DNA of 64,000 nt from an uncultured Oscillospiraceae bacterium (GCA_947588605.1 CANPYK010000001.1:62001-126000), one strand, 5' to 3'; counted from the stretch's first letter, positions 36,438 through 45,270 are shown. The notes: generated from the sequence alone by a model not told the origin. Numbers and translations: made by a program.

Positions 36438-36905
36438 GGGCGGGTTCCAAACCCGCCCGCTTTTTCGATATCGGCACATTCATCCCACGCTCGCTGCCCC
36501 CCTGCCCCCCTCCTACGAGGAGGGGGCGAAAAAGGTTTGCGCCGCTATGCGGCGCAATTTTTATAAAGGCGGCGCAAAGCGCCGCAACCTTATTCCCCTT
36601 GACCCCTTTTTCGGAAAAAGGGGTGCCGCCGCAGCGGCGGGGTATTCGAGCCCTCGTCCCCCGTCTTAGCCTTCCCCACAAAGTGGGGAAGGTGGCGCCC
36701 GCAGGCGCCGGATGAGGTGGGTGCGTTCATCGAAACCGGTTGCAGTCCTTCGGCTCCCACCTCACCCCTGCCCCTCCCCGCCCTGCGGGGAGGGCTCTAA
36801 ATCGGGGGCGGGTGCGTTCATCGGAACCGTGTGCAGGCTTCAAACCCGGTATCCGCCGCGGCGGGGACGACCCTTTCGGCGCTTCGCGCCACCTCCCCCA
36901 GGGGG
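36434..36905. repeat. solo family I hairpin plus family II mosaic
   Basis: 36434-36460 is a GTAGGGGCGGGTTCC-type hairpin that starts inside the toxin stop codon. 36485-36905 is family II in reverse: CCTCCTACGAGGAGG, GCGCCGC stems around TTTTTATAAA, CCCCTTTTTCGGAAAAAGGGG, GCCGCCGCAGCGGCGG, GCGCCCGCAGGCGCC, CCCCGCCCTGCGGGG and GGCGCTTCGCGCC. No gene. Confidence 0.8.
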
Positions 36906-36913
36906 GAGGTTAA

Positions 36914-37341
36914 CGGGCGGGTTTGGAACCCGCCCCTACAGTTTCCAGATTGCGTTCAATCCCCGCCATAGGGGCCGCCTCTCTTGGCGGCCCGCGTTTC
37001 GGGTTTCGGATTGCCCCCAATAAACGCCGTAGGGGTCGCCGTCCCCGGCGACCCGCGTTTCGACAACCTCCCATGTCGGTTGAATGGAATACCCTTCCTC
37101 ATCCCCTGTAGGGGCGGGTTCCAAACCCGCCCGTGCCGCGTTGCGGGACGGGAACGGTTCCGATAAAACGGTAAATGCCGGTCAACGAAAAAGGGCCGCT
37201 GTAGGCAGCGGCCCGTACGGCGTTGTTCGGGATGGGTCAATGGTCGATAGGCGGGCCGCCAAGACTACGCCCGCAGGCGTGTTTCGAAGCGCAACCGCCG
37301 CGAAGCGGCGGCTCTTAGCGCGCAGATGAGGCGGCCCCTAC
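36914..37341. repeat. family I hairpin array interrupted by nested module
   Basis: A full forward array with the same linkers as 21906-22270. Its sixth hairpin (GGGCCGCC/GGCGGCCCCTAC) has the roughly 68-bp nested module (37263-37330) inserted in its loop. Confidence 0.82.
37263..37330 (+). repeat. nested palindromic module, copy 3
   Basis: GACTACGCCCGCAGGCGTGT onward, with GCGC/GCGC and CCGCCGC/GCGGCGG stems replacing the GGCC/GGCC and CCGCCCC/GGGGCGG stems of copy 2: both arms changed together. Inserted in a family I hairpin loop. Confidence 0.78.
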
Positions 37342-37356
37342 AAGCGCTCCATTGAA

Positions 37357-37370
37357 CCATTTTTCGCCAG
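37357..37370 (-). repeat. remnant of the 3'-UTR element after guaB
   Basis: CTGGCGAAAAATGG on the minus strand begins two bases after the guaB TAA, the same start and position as the elements after rplL and spo0A. It continues TTCAATGGAG, like the sequence that follows the far end of the full element, as if the middle had been deleted between AAAAATGG direct repeats. Confidence 0.6.
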
Positions 37371-37372
37371 TT

Positions 37373-38878
37373 TTATTTTTTTACCCCCGTGTTCTCCTTC
37401 AGCACCACGTCGTGGGCGCCGCCTTCGACGATGCTGGTGGCGGAGACCAGGGTGAGCTTGGCGCTTTTCTGGAGCTCCGGGATGGTGACCGCGCCGCAGT
37501 TGCACATGGTGTGGCGGACCTTGCTGAGGGTGAGGGCCACGTTGTCGTGGAGGGAGCCGGCGTAGGGAACGTAGCTGTCCACGCCCTCCTCGAAGGCCAT
37601 GCCCTCCTTGCCGCCCACGTCGTAGCGCTGCCAGTTGCGGGCGCGGGAGCTGCCCTCGCCCCAGTACTCCTTCATGTAGCTGCCGCCGATGCTCACCCGG
37701 CGGCTGGGGCTTTCGTCGAACCGGGCGAAATACCGGCCCAGCATGAGGAAATCCGCGCCCATGGCCAGGGCCAGGGTGAAGTGGTAGTCGTGGACGATGC
37801 CGCCGTCGGAGCAAACGGGGACGTAGACGCCCGTCTCCGCGAGATAGCGGTCGCGCTCGGCGCACACATCGATGAGGGCGGTGGCCTGGCCCCGGCCGAT
37901 GCCCTTCTGCTCGCGGGTGATGCAGATGGACCCGCCGCCGATGCCCACCTTCACGAAGTCCGCCCCGGCCTCGGCCAGGAAGCGGAAGCCCTCGGCGTCC
38001 ACCACGTTGCCCGCGCCCACCTTGACGGCGTCGCCGTAGTGCTCGCGGATCCAGTTAATGGTCATGCGCTGCCACTCGGAGAAGCCCTCGGAGGAGTCGA
38101 TGCACAGCACGTCCGCGCCGGCCTCCAGAAGGGCGGGGACGCGCTTTTCGTAGTCGCGGGTGTTGATGCCCGCGCCCACCACGTACTTTTTGCTCTTGTC
38201 CAGGAGCTCCAGGGGGTTTTCCTTGTGGGAGTCGTAGTCCTTGCGGAAGACGAAGTAGACGAGTCCGCCGCCGTCATTCACGATGGGCAGGGTGTTGACC
38301 TTGTGCTCCCAGATGATGTCGTTGGCCTCCTTGAGGGTGGTGGAGGCGGGGGCGGTGACCAGCTTGTCCAAGGGGGTCATGAAGCTCTCCACCGTCTCAA
38401 GGCCGGTCATGCGGGAAAGGCGGTAGTCGCGGCGGGTCACCATGCCCAGGAGCTTTCCGTTGGGGCCGCCGTCCTCGGTGACGGCCACGGTGGAGTGGCC
38501 CGTGCGGGCGGTGAGCTCCAGAAGCTCATTGAGGGTGGCGGTGGGCTTGATGTTGGAGTCGGAGATGACGAACCCGGCCTTGTACGCCTTGACCCGCGCC
38601 ACCATGGCGGCCTGGTCCTCCACGGACTGGGAGCCGTAGATGAAGCTGACGCCGCCCTCACGGGCCAGGGCGACGGCCATTTTGTCATCGCTGACCGCCT
38701 GCATGATGGCGGAGGTCATGGGGATGTTCATGGAGATAGCCGGCTCCTCGCCCACCTTATACTTCACCAGGGGCGTGCGCAGGCTCACGTTGTCGGGGAC
38801 GCAGTTGGGGCCCGAATAGCCGGGCACGAGGAGATACTCGCTGAAGGTGCGCGAGGGTTCCGGGTAGTAGTAGGCCAT
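37373..38878 (-). CDS. guaB: IMP dehydrogenase, Tritrichomonas-like type
   Basis: A 501-residue enzyme oxidising IMP to XMP, the committed step to GMP. TIM barrel interrupted by a CBS pair (about 98-220). Catalytic Cys319 in [19 protein letters not shown]; flap and C-terminal region [16 protein letters not shown]. The opening [20 protein letters not shown] and the active-site numbering match, from memory, the IMPDH of the protist Tritrichomonas foetus (also Cys319) better than ordinary bacterial GuaB. Start with AAGGAGGAA. Its 5' leader contains the MITE-like copy 2. Confidence 0.93.
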   Translation of the reverse strand: MAYYYPEPSRTFSEYLLVPGYSGPNCVPDNVSLRTPLVKYKVGEEPAISMNIPMTSAIMQAVSDDKMAVALAREGGVSFIYGSQSVEDQAAMVARVKAYKAGFVISDSNIKPTATLNELLELTARTGHSTVAVTEDGGPNGKLLGMVTRRDYRLSRMTGLETVESFMTPLDKLVTAPASTTLKEANDIIWEHKVNTLPIVNDGGGLVYFVFRKDYDSHKENPLELLDKSKKYVVGAGINTRDYEKRVPALLEAGADVLCIDSSEGFSEWQRMTINWIREHYGDAVKVGAGNVVDAEGFRFLAEAGADFVKVGIGGGSICITREQKGIGRGQATALIDVCAERDRYLAETGVYVPVCSDGGIVHDYHFTLALAMGADFLMLGRYFARFDESPSRRVSIGGSYMKEYWGEGSSRARNWQRYDVGGKEGMAFEEGVDSYVPYAGSLHDNVALTLSKVRHTMCNCGAVTIPELQKSAKLTLVSATSIVEGGAHDVVLKENTGVKK

Positions 38879-38899
38879 GGTCTGATTCCTCCTTATTTG

Positions 38900-39060
38900 A
38901 TACTAATCGCCAAATAAAATCTTTCATTCGCGGCGGTCTTTTTCGTGTCATGCGGCGTCAGCCGCCTTGGGAATACATACAGTATTCCCTGCGGCGTCTT
39001 CCTTGCCTGACGCGAAAAATCCTCGCCGCTCGGTGAAAGCTTTTAATCGGCGATTAGTAT
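38900..39060. repeat. MITE-like palindromic element, copy 2
   Basis: A 161-bp element. Left end ATACTAATCGCCAAATAAAA, right end TTTTAATCGGCGATTAGTAT; inner arms GCGGCGGTCTTTTTCGTGTCA and TGACGCGAAAAATCCTCGCC. It shares its core with copy 1 (15139-15461), but the terminal octamers ATACTAAT are followed by CGCC here and ATCTA there, each matched in the opposite arm. It lies about 10 nt upstream of the guaB ribosome-binding site. Confidence 0.8.
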
Positions 39061-39246
39061 GATCGCTCCTATTGTCACGTATGTTACCATTTTTCGCGCA
39101 TGACTGTCAAGATTTTTTCCGCCGATAATGGAAGTCGTATCAACGGGCAACTCCGGCAATTTCACATAAAGCGCGGGGCGCGGGCGTATTTTTTCCCGGC
39201 GGCGTGGCAAGCTAGTCCCGATGAATCAAAAATGCGTGGTGATCAT

Positions 39247-40263
39247 ATGTCTTCCAAGCTCATCGGCAAACAGACCTTCGCCCTGTGGAATCCGCCCTCC
39301 TTCGCGGGACACGCCTGCGCGGTGGGGAAGAAGGAGGGCGACGGGCCCCTGCGGGACTCCTTCGACTTCATCACCCAGGACCCCTTTTTCGGGGAAAAGA
39401 GCTGGGAGAAGGCCGAAAGCGCTTTTGTGAAAAAGGCCGTCTCCCTGGCGCTTACCAAGGCGTCCCTGGCCCCCACGGACGTCAACTGCGTCTTCTGCGG
39501 GGACCTTCTCAACCAGTGCACCGGCACCACCTTCGGGATGCGGGAGCTGGGCATCCCTATGTTCGGCGTCTACGGGGCCTGCTCCACCATGGCCGAGACG
39601 CTGGCTCTGGCCGCCCTCACCATCGACGGCGGCTTCACCGACAAGGCCATGGCGGTGACCAGCTCCCACTTCTGCTCCGCCGAGCGCCAGTTCCGCACCC
39701 CCCTGGAGTACGGCGGCCAGCGCCCGCCCTCCGCCCAGTGGACCGTCACCGGCGCCGGCGCGGCGATCTTGTCCGTCGACGGCCCCGGGCCTTATGTGAA
39801 ATTTATCACCCCCGGCAAGATCGTGGACAACGGCACCACCGACGCCAACCACATGGGCGCGGCCATGGCCACCGCCGCCTACGACACCATCAAGACCCAC
39901 CTGGAGGACCGGGGCGTGGGGCCCGAGGCCTACGACCTCATCGTCACCGGGGACCTGGGGGCCATCGGCAGCCGGATCCTCTGCGACTTCTTCGCCGCCG
40001 ACGGGGTGGACCTGGCCCCGCGGCACGCGGACTGCGGCCTTCTCATCTTCGACCGCAAGAAGCAGGACGTCCACGCCGGCGGCTCCGGCTGCGGCTGCTC
40101 CGCCAGCGTCCTGTGCGGGTATCTGCTCAACGGGATGCGGGAGGGCAAGTGGCGCAACATCCTCTTCACCGCCACCGGCGCGCTCCTTTCTCCCACCACC
40201 ACCCAGCAGGGGGAGTCCATCCCCTCCATCGCCTGCGCGGTGGCCATTTCCTGTGACAAATGA
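39247..40263 (+). CDS. spoVAD: stage V sporulation protein AD
   Basis: A 338-residue thiolase-fold protein of the SpoVA channel that moves dipicolinic acid into the forespore and out at germination; SpoVAD binds DPA. Hallmarks: NCVFCGDLLNQCTGTTFGMR, FGVYGACSTMAETLALA, and VTSSHFCSAERQFRTPLEYG. ATG at 39247; the ribosome-binding site is weak, and the frame extends 49 codons upstream without support. A loose sigma-G-like pair (GCGTATT at 39184, CAAGCTA at 39208, spacer 17) precedes it. spoVAC, usually next to it, is absent. Confidence 0.93.
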   Translation: MSSKLIGKQTFALWNPPSFAGHACAVGKKEGDGPLRDSFDFITQDPFFGEKSWEKAESAFVKKAVSLALTKASLAPTDVNCVFCGDLLNQCTGTTFGMRELGIPMFGVYGACSTMAETLALAALTIDGGFTDKAMAVTSSHFCSAERQFRTPLEYGGQRPPSAQWTVTGAGAAILSVDGPGPYVKFITPGKIVDNGTTDANHMGAAMATAAYDTIKTHLEDRGVGPEAYDLIVTGDLGAIGSRILCDFFAADGVDLAPRHADCGLLIFDRKKQDVHAGGSGCGCSASVLCGYLLNGMREGKWRNILFTATGALLSPTTTQQGESIPSIACAVAISCDK

Positions 40264-40272
40264 GGTGAACGT

Positions 40273-40638
40273 ATGGAAGTTCTGGACTATGTGAAAGCCT
40301 TCGCCGTGGGCGGCCTCATCTGCGCCATCGGCCAGATCCTGGTGGACAAGACAAAGCTCACCCCCGCCCGCATCCTCACAAGCTTCGTGGTGGCCGGCGT
40401 CCTCCTGGGGGCTCTCGGCCTTTATGAGCCCATCGTCAAATTCGCCGGCGCCGGCGCCACCGTCCCCCTCACGGGCTTCGGCAACAACCTGGCCAAGGGC
40501 GTCAAAAAAGCCGTGGAGCAAAAGGGACTCCTGGGCGCCTTCACCGGCGGCTTCACCGCCGCCGCCGGAGGCCTGGCCGCAGCCGTGTTCTTCGGGTATC
40601 TGGTCGCCCTGCTCTTTAAGCCGGGGGCGAAGAAATAG
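40273..40638 (+). CDS. spoVAE: stage V sporulation protein AE
   Basis: A 121-residue membrane subunit of the SpoVA DPA channel with about three or four helices (FAVGGLICAIGQILVDKTKLTPARILTSFVVAGVLLG, then GFTAAAGGLAAAVFFGYLVALLF). Starts 9 nt after spoVAD with GAGGTGAA upstream, so the two are co-expressed. Same length as SpoVAE(b) of other Clostridia. A degenerate family I repeat follows. Confidence 0.92.
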   Translation: MEVLDYVKAFAVGGLICAIGQILVDKTKLTPARILTSFVVAGVLLGALGLYEPIVKFAGAGATVPLTGFGNNLAKGVKKAVEQKGLLGAFTGGFTAAAGGLAAAVFFGYLVALLFKPGAKK

Positions 40639-40646
40639 GACAGTGG

Positions 40647-40781
40647 ACGGGCGGGTTTGGAACCCGCCCCTACATTTTTTAAATTGCCTTCAATAGATGC
40701 CGTACGGGCCGCCGCCCAGGTTGGCCCTTTTTATGGGATTTCTTCCTATTTCCCTTGTAGGGGCGGGTTCCAAACCCGCCC
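40647..40781. repeat. degenerate family I array
   Basis: GGGCGGGTTTGGAACCCGCC hairpin, decayed GGGCCGCCGCCCAGGTTGGCCC hairpin, and a GTAGGGGCGGGTTCC hairpin, with worn linkers. Shorter than the full arrays. Confidence 0.72.
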
Positions 40782-40828
40782 TTTAACATTCCCTTCCCCC
40801 GTCGGGGAAATTTTTTTTGCAAAACCCC

Positions 40829-40875
40829 TTGACAAACCGCCGAAACTGTATTATTGTATTAATCGCTTAGTACAA
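40829..40875 (+). promoter_or_regulatory. promoter and operator of the GntR-ABC operon
   Basis: TTGACA at 40829-40834 and TATTGT at 40852-40857, spacer 17 nt. Overlapping and downstream of the -10 is the near-perfect inverted repeat TTGTATTAA-TCGC-TTAGTACAA (40854-40875), similar to operators of YtrA-type GntR repressors, so autoregulation is likely. Confidence 0.75.
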
Positions 40876-40895
40876 TCACACGAAAGGAGGACGTT

Positions 40896-41276
40896 ATGGA
40901 GTGGAGGCTTGACGGGGACGGGCCGATTTGGGCGCAGATGGTGGAGAACGTGAAGCGGGGGATCGTGACCGGGGAATTCGGGCCGGGGGAGCGGCTGCCG
41001 GCGGTGCGGGAGATGGCGCTGGAGGCGGGGGTCAACCCCAACACCGCCCAGCGGGCGCTGACGGAGCTGGAGCGCCAGGGGCTGGTGTACGCCCAGCGCA
41101 CGGCGGGCCGGTTCGTCACCGAGGACGCCGGGACCATCCGGCGCCTCCGGCGGGAGCTGGCGGACGGGAAGGTCCGGGCGTTTTTGGAGGACATGAGGGC
41201 CCTGGGCTTTTCCCGGGAGGAGATCGAACAACTCATCAGCAATCAAAAAGGAGGAATTGACCATGGCGATACTTAA
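40896..41276 (+). CDS. GntR-family (YtrA-type) transcriptional repressor
   Basis: A 126-residue regulator: winged helix of GntR type (WAQMVENVKRGIVTGEFGPG, then LPAVREMALEAGVNPNTAQRALTELERQGLVY) and a short dimerisation tail, the YtrA subfamily that controls linked ABC exporters. AAAGGAGG upstream. The last 14 nt overlap the ABC ATPase gene. The operator in its own promoter suggests that it represses the operon until an envelope-active compound is present, as in B. subtilis YtrA (by analogy). Confidence 0.9.
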   Translation: MEWRLDGDGPIWAQMVENVKRGIVTGEFGPGERLPAVREMALEAGVNPNTAQRALTELERQGLVYAQRTAGRFVTEDAGTIRRLRRELADGKVRAFLEDMRALGFSREEIEQLISNQKGGIDHGDT

Positions 41277-41958
41277 ATGCGCGGGCCTTTCCAAGCGCTA
41301 CGGGAGCGTCAGCGCCCTGGAGGGGCTGGACCTGGCGGTGGAGCCGGGGCGCATCGTGGGCCTTCTGGGGCCCAACGGCAGCGGGAAGACGACCCTCATC
41401 AAGCTGGCCAACGGCCTTCTCCGGCCCAGCGAGGGGAAGGTCCTCATCGACGGGTGGGAGCCGGGGGTGGAGTCGAAAAAGCTCGTCTCCTACCTCCCTG
41501 AGCGGGCGTGCCTGCCGGAGTGGATGACCGTCCAGGGGCTTCTGGGCTTTTACGGGGACTTCTACGCAGATTTTGACCGGGCGGCGGCCACGGATATGCT
41601 CTCCCGGCTGGAGATCGACCCCAAACGGAAGCTCCGGCACCTGTCCAAGGGCAACCGGGAGAAGGTCCAGCTCATCCTGGTCATGTCCCGAAAGGCGAAG
41701 CTTTACCTGCTGGACGAGCCCATCGGCGGCGTGGACCCGGCGGCCCGGGATTTCATCCTCGGCACCATCATCCAAAGCTACAACCCGGAGGCGGCGGTGA
41801 TCATCTCCACCCACCTCATCGCCGACGTGGAGAAGGTGCTGGACGACGTGGTCTTTATAAGCCGGGGAAAGCTCCTGCTGAACGCCTCGGCGGACGATCT
41901 GCGGGAACAGCGGGGCAAAAGCGTGGACGAGGTCTTCAGGGAGGTGTTCAAATGTTAG
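41263..41958 (+). CDS. ABC transporter ATP-binding protein
   Basis: A 231-residue ATPase: Walker A GPNGSGKT at 36-43, Q-loop region LPERACLPEWMTV, degenerate signature LSKGNREKVQ, Walker B LYLLDEPIGGVDP, switch His in ISTHLIADVE. It matches the YtrB-like class paired with GntR regulators. ATG at 41263 has AGGAGGAA upstream; the TTG at 41257 is less likely. The stop overlaps the permease start by 7 nt. The substrate is unknown. Confidence 0.92.
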   Translation: MAILKCAGLSKRYGSVSALEGLDLAVEPGRIVGLLGPNGSGKTTLIKLANGLLRPSEGKVLIDGWEPGVESKKLVSYLPERACLPEWMTVQGLLGFYGDFYADFDRAAATDMLSRLEIDPKRKLRHLSKGNREKVQLILVMSRKAKLYLLDEPIGGVDPAARDFILGTIIQSYNPEAAVIISTHLIADVEKVLDDVVFISRGKLLLNASADDLREQRGKSVDEVFREVFKC

Positions 41959-42758
41959 GAAAGCTTTTAAAGCACGAGCTCCGGGCCACGGCCCACACCA
42001 TGCTGCCACTCTTCGGCCTTCTGCTCCTGGTCGCCGCGCTGACGAATGTGGGCGTGCGCACCCTGAACGGGAAGGACGTCCCGGCGGCGCTGGCCATCCT
42101 CTTTACCATCCTCATCATCGTCTTTGGCGTGGGGATGCTGGCCGTGGGACTGGTCACCGTCTTCGCCATGGTCCAGCGGTTCCGCAATAATCTTCTGCGG
42201 GACGAGGGGTACGTCATGCACACCCTGCCGGTGAGCATCCACGCCCACATCTGGGCCAAGGTCATCGTCTCCGCCCTCTGGTACTGCCTGGCGGCGGTGG
42301 TGTTCGTCCTGTCGGCCCTCCTCGTCGCGGCGGACGCGGAATTCATCCACGATATGGCGAATGTTTTCATGGAGCTTCTGAAGGTACTGGGAGATTTTAA
42401 GAACCGGGAGATCCTGGCGGAGGTCCTGGGCCTCATGATCCTGGGGAGCGTCTACCTGAGCCTGATGATCTACGCCTCCCTGGCGGTGGGCCACGCCTTT
42501 TCCTCCCCGAAGATGCTGTGGAGCATCCTGACGTTCCTGGGCCTGTCGTTCGCGGCGAGCCTTCTCACCAACGGCGGCGTCCGGCTGGTGAACATCGTGA
42601 TGGATGCCCTGGATCTGCGCCTCGACCTCTCCGGCGCCACCTTCATGGCCGGCTGGCGCATCCTCTGCGCCCTCGGCGCGGGATACCTGGTCCTCTTCTC
42701 CGCTGTCTATTACGCCATCACGGTGTGGTTCATGAGGCATCGGTTGAATTTGGAGTAA
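41952..42758 (+). CDS. ABC transporter membrane subunit
   Basis: A 268-residue membrane protein with about six helices (LLLLVAALTNVGV at 23-35, AALAILFTILIIVFGVGMLAVGLVTVFAMV, ALWYCLAAVVFVLSALLV, and three more). A conserved-looking cytoplasmic segment RFRNNLLRDEGYVMHTLPVS, typical of ABC-2-like permeases in YtrA-linked operons, should contact the ATPase. The gene overlaps the ATPase gene by 7 nt and has GGGAGG upstream. Last gene of the operon; a solo GGGCGGGT hairpin follows 11 nt after the stop. Confidence 0.85.
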   Translation: MLGKLLKHELRATAHTMLPLFGLLLLVAALTNVGVRTLNGKDVPAALAILFTILIIVFGVGMLAVGLVTVFAMVQRFRNNLLRDEGYVMHTLPVSIHAHIWAKVIVSALWYCLAAVVFVLSALLVAADAEFIHDMANVFMELLKVLGDFKNREILAEVLGLMILGSVYLSLMIYASLAVGHAFSSPKMLWSILTFLGLSFAASLLTNGGVRLVNIVMDALDLRLDLSGATFMAGWRILCALGAGYLVLFSAVYYAITVWFMRHRLNLE

Positions 42759-42768
42759 AACGCGATAA

Positions 42769-43470
42769 GGGGCGGGTTTAGACCCCGCCCGCTTTTTCGA
42801 TACCGCCCTGTCATCCCACGTTCGCTACCCCCCCTGCCCCCCTCCTACGAGGAGGGGGCGAAAAAGGTTGCGGCTTCGCCGCAGATTTGATTATCCGCTG
42901 CGGCGGGGACGGGGGACGAAGGACGGGCGGGTTTAGAACCCGCCCCTACAGTTTCCAATTTACCTTCCATCCCCGCTGTAGGGGCCGCCTCTCTTGGCGG
43001 CCCGCGTTTCGATGACCTCCGGTGTCGGTTGAATGGGATAACCTTCCACATCCCCTGTAGGGGCGGGTTCCAAACCCGCCCGCGCCACGTTGCGTGACGG
43101 GAACGGTTCCGACAAATGGCACCCGCCCCCGTCCCGGAGCCCCCTCCTCGTAGGAGGGGGGCAGGGGGGAAGCGAGGGTTGAGGGACAGAGCGGTATCGA
43201 CAGAACGTACCTGCCCCCGTCCCGGAGCCCTCCCCGCGGGGCGGGGAGGGGCAGGGGTGAGGTGGGAGCCGAAGGGCTTTGGGCGGTTCCGATGAACGCA
43301 CCCACCTCATCCGGCGCCTGCGGGCGCCACCTTCCCCGCCTTGCGGGGAAGGCCAGGACGGCGGACCCTTCCGCCTCGCTACGCTCGGCACCTCCCCCAC
43401 GGGGGAGGTTATGAAGCTCCCCCGTGGGGGAGCTGGCACGGCCGAAGGCCGTGACTGAGGGGTTCCGCCG
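42769..43470. repeat. composite repeat block next to rplA
   Basis: 42769-42792 solo GGGGCGGGTTTAGACCCCGCC hairpin; 42785-42920 family II (CCTCCTACGAGGAGG, GCGGCTTCGCCGC); 42923-43116 a shortened family I array (hairpins 1, 2 and 4 of the usual six); 43117-43470 family II (CCTCCTCGTAGGAGG, CCCTCCCCGCGGGGCGGGG, GGCGCCTGCGGGCGCC, CCCCGCCTTGCGGGG, then CTCCCCCACGGGGGAG and GGCCGAAGGCC). No gene. The right side abuts the rplA terminator. Confidence 0.8.
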
Positions 43471-43483
43471 CCCTCTACATAAA

Positions 43484-43514
43484 AACCTTGGGAGGCCGTT
43501 CGGCCTCCCAAAGC
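43484..43514 (-). terminator. intrinsic terminator of the rpmG-rplA operon
   Basis: TTGGGAGGCCG-AA-CGGCCTCCCAA on the minus strand followed by GGTTTTT, beginning about 7 nt after the rplA stop. Confidence 0.88.
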
Positions 43515-43517
43515 GGT

Positions 43518-44210
43518 TTATAAGGTTTTCTGCGCGTTGATCTTGATGCCGGGGCCCATGGTGCTGGCGGTGACGCAGGAGCGGATATACTGGCCCTTGG
43601 CGGCGGCGGGCTTGGCGCGCAAGAGGGCGGTCATGAGAGCGTTGTAGTTCTCGGTGAGCTTCTCCGCGCCGAAGGAGACCTTGCCGATGGGGCAGTGGAT
43701 GATGTTGGTGCGGTCCAGACGGTACTCGATCTTACCGGCCTTGACCTCGGTGATGGCCTGGGTCAGGTTGGGGGTGACGGTGCCGGCCTTGGGGGAGGGC
43801 ATCAGGCCCTTGGGGCCCAGGATCTTACCGAGGCGGCCCACCACGCCCATCATGTCGGGCGTAGCGATGACCACGTCGAAATCGAACCAGTTCTCCTTCT
43901 GGATCTTCTCCACCATGTCCATGGCGCCGACAAAATCGGCGCCGGCGTCGATGGCCTCCTGCTTGCGCTCATCCTTGCAGAACACCAGGACCCGACGGGT
44001 CTTGCCGGTGCCGTGGGGCAGGACGACGGCGCCGCGGACCTGCTGGTCGGCGTGGCGGGAGTCGACGCCGAGCTTCACGTGGAGCTCCACCGTCTCGTCG
44101 AACTTGGCCTTGCTGGTCTTGGTGATGAGGTCGAAGGCGTCCTGGGGCTCATACTGCACGGAGCGGTCAATGAGCTTGGCGGCGTCCTGATAGTGCTTTC
44201 CTCTAAACAT
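43518..44210 (-). CDS. rplA: 50S ribosomal protein L1
   Basis: A 230-residue L1 stalk protein that binds 23S rRNA and, in many bacteria, represses the L11 operon. Hallmarks: [66 protein letters not shown]. Starts 4 nt after rplK. The canonical next genes, rplJ and rplL, are not here but at 748-1706 on the other strand; a strong terminator and a repeat block follow instead. Confidence 0.97.
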   Translation of the reverse strand: MFRGKHYQDAAKLIDRSVQYEPQDAFDLITKTSKAKFDETVELHVKLGVDSRHADQQVRGAVVLPHGTGKTRRVLVFCKDERKQEAIDAGADFVGAMDMVEKIQKENWFDFDVVIATPDMMGVVGRLGKILGPKGLMPSPKAGTVTPNLTQAITEVKAGKIEYRLDRTNIIHCPIGKVSFGAEKLTENYNALMTALLRAKPAAAKGQYIRSCVTASTMGPGIKINAQKTL

Positions 44211-44214
44211 GGTC

Positions 44215-44643
44215 TCAGCCCTCCTCTACTACGATGCCCATGCTGCGGGCGGTACCGGCGACCATGCTCATGGCGGCTTCGATGGAGCCGGCGTTCAGGT
44301 CGTTCATCTTCGTCTCGGCGATCTTGCGGACCTCCTCCTTGGAGATCCTGGCGACCTTGTCCCGCTGGGGGACGCCGGAGCCCTTCTCGATGCCGCAGGC
44401 CTTCTTCAGGAGGACGGCGGCGGGGGCGGACTTGGTGACGAAGGTGAAGCTGCGGTCGGAGTAGACGGTGATGACCACGGGGGTGATCATGCCCATGTCG
44501 GCCTTGGTGCGCTCGTTGAACTCCTTGGTGAAGGCGCCGATGTTGACGCCGTGCTGGCCGAGGGCGGGGCCTACCGGGGGCGCGGGAGTCGCGCGGCCGG
44601 CGGGGATCTGAAGCTTGATGATTCCTGTAACTTTCTGTGCCAC
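44215..44643 (-). CDS. rplK: 50S ribosomal protein L11
   Basis: A 142-residue L11 of the GTPase-associated centre. N-terminal domain with [20 protein letters not shown], the proline-rich surface contacted by elongation factors and thiopeptides, and C-terminal rRNA-binding domain ending [15 protein letters not shown] start with GGAGG 9-10 nt upstream. The 93-nt gap after nusG contains two small hairpins (GCGCG-TT-CGCGC and GGAAC-AGAAA-GTTCC) that may belong to an autoregulatory leader. Confidence 0.97.
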   Translation of the reverse strand: MAQKVTGIIKLQIPAGRATPAPPVGPALGQHGVNIGAFTKEFNERTKADMGMITPVVITVYSDRSFTFVTKSAPAAVLLKKACGIEKGSGVPQRDKVARISKEEVRKIAETKMNDLNAGSIEAAMSMVAGTARSMGIVVEEG

Positions 44644-44736
44644 TTTAAGTGAACCTCCATATGTTAGATGTGGTTGAGCGGAACTTTCTGTTCCTCCCAC
44701 AGCGCGAACGCGCTTGTGCCCGTTGGGGCGTGTCTC

Positions 44737-45261
44737 TTAGTCCTGGAGCGCCTCGACCTGGTCGAAGTCCAGCTCCACCGGCGTTTCCCGGCCGAACATG
44801 GAGACGACGACGCGGACGATCTTCTTGTCCATGTCGATCTCCTCCACCGTGCCGAAGAAGCCCTCCAGCGGGCCGTCGTTGACCTTGACGCGGCCTCCCA
44901 CGGCGAAATCCACGTGGAATTCGTGGCGCTCCACGCCCAAGGACGCGATCTCTTCGTCAGAGAGGGGGATGGCCTTGTTGCCGGTGCCCACAAAGCCCGT
45001 GCAGCCGCGGACGTTGCGCACCAGGTGCCAGCTTTCGTCCGTCATCACCATCTTCACCAGCACATAGCCGGGGAAGACCTTGCGCTCCACGGTCTTTTCC
45101 ACGCCGTCCACCGTTTCGGTGACGGTCTCCATGGGGATGTTGACCTCATGGATGAGGTCGGTCATGTTCCTGTTCTCGGCGGATTTCACCACCGTGTCGG
45201 CTACGGCGTTTTCGTAGCCGGAGTAGGTATGGACCACATACCACTTCGCTTCCTGCGCCAT
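44737..45261 (-). CDS. nusG: transcription elongation/antitermination factor NusG
   Basis: A 174-residue NusG: NGN domain opening AKWYVVHTYSGYENAVAD that binds the RNA polymerase clamp, the FPGYVLVKMVMTDESWHLVRN segment, and a C-terminal KOW domain (GGRVKVNDGPLEGFFGTVEE). It joins polymerase to the ribosome or Rho. AAGGAG upstream of the ATG. It sits between secE and rplK, the standard bacterial order, on the minus strand. Confidence 0.97.
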   Translation of the reverse strand: MAQEAKWYVVHTYSGYENAVADTVVKSAENRNMTDLIHEVNIPMETVTETVDGVEKTVERKVFPGYVLVKMVMTDESWHLVRNVRGCTGFVGTGNKAIPLSDEEIASLGVERHEFHVDFAVGGRVKVNDGPLEGFFGTVEEIDMDKKIVRVVVSMFGRETPVELDFDQVEALQD

Positions 45262-45270
45262 GTCCTCTCC

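Noticed and set aside
39184-39214. Sigma-G promoter for spoVAD as a separate feature
   Set aside because: Match to the consensus is weak in both boxes, so it is mentioned only with the gene.
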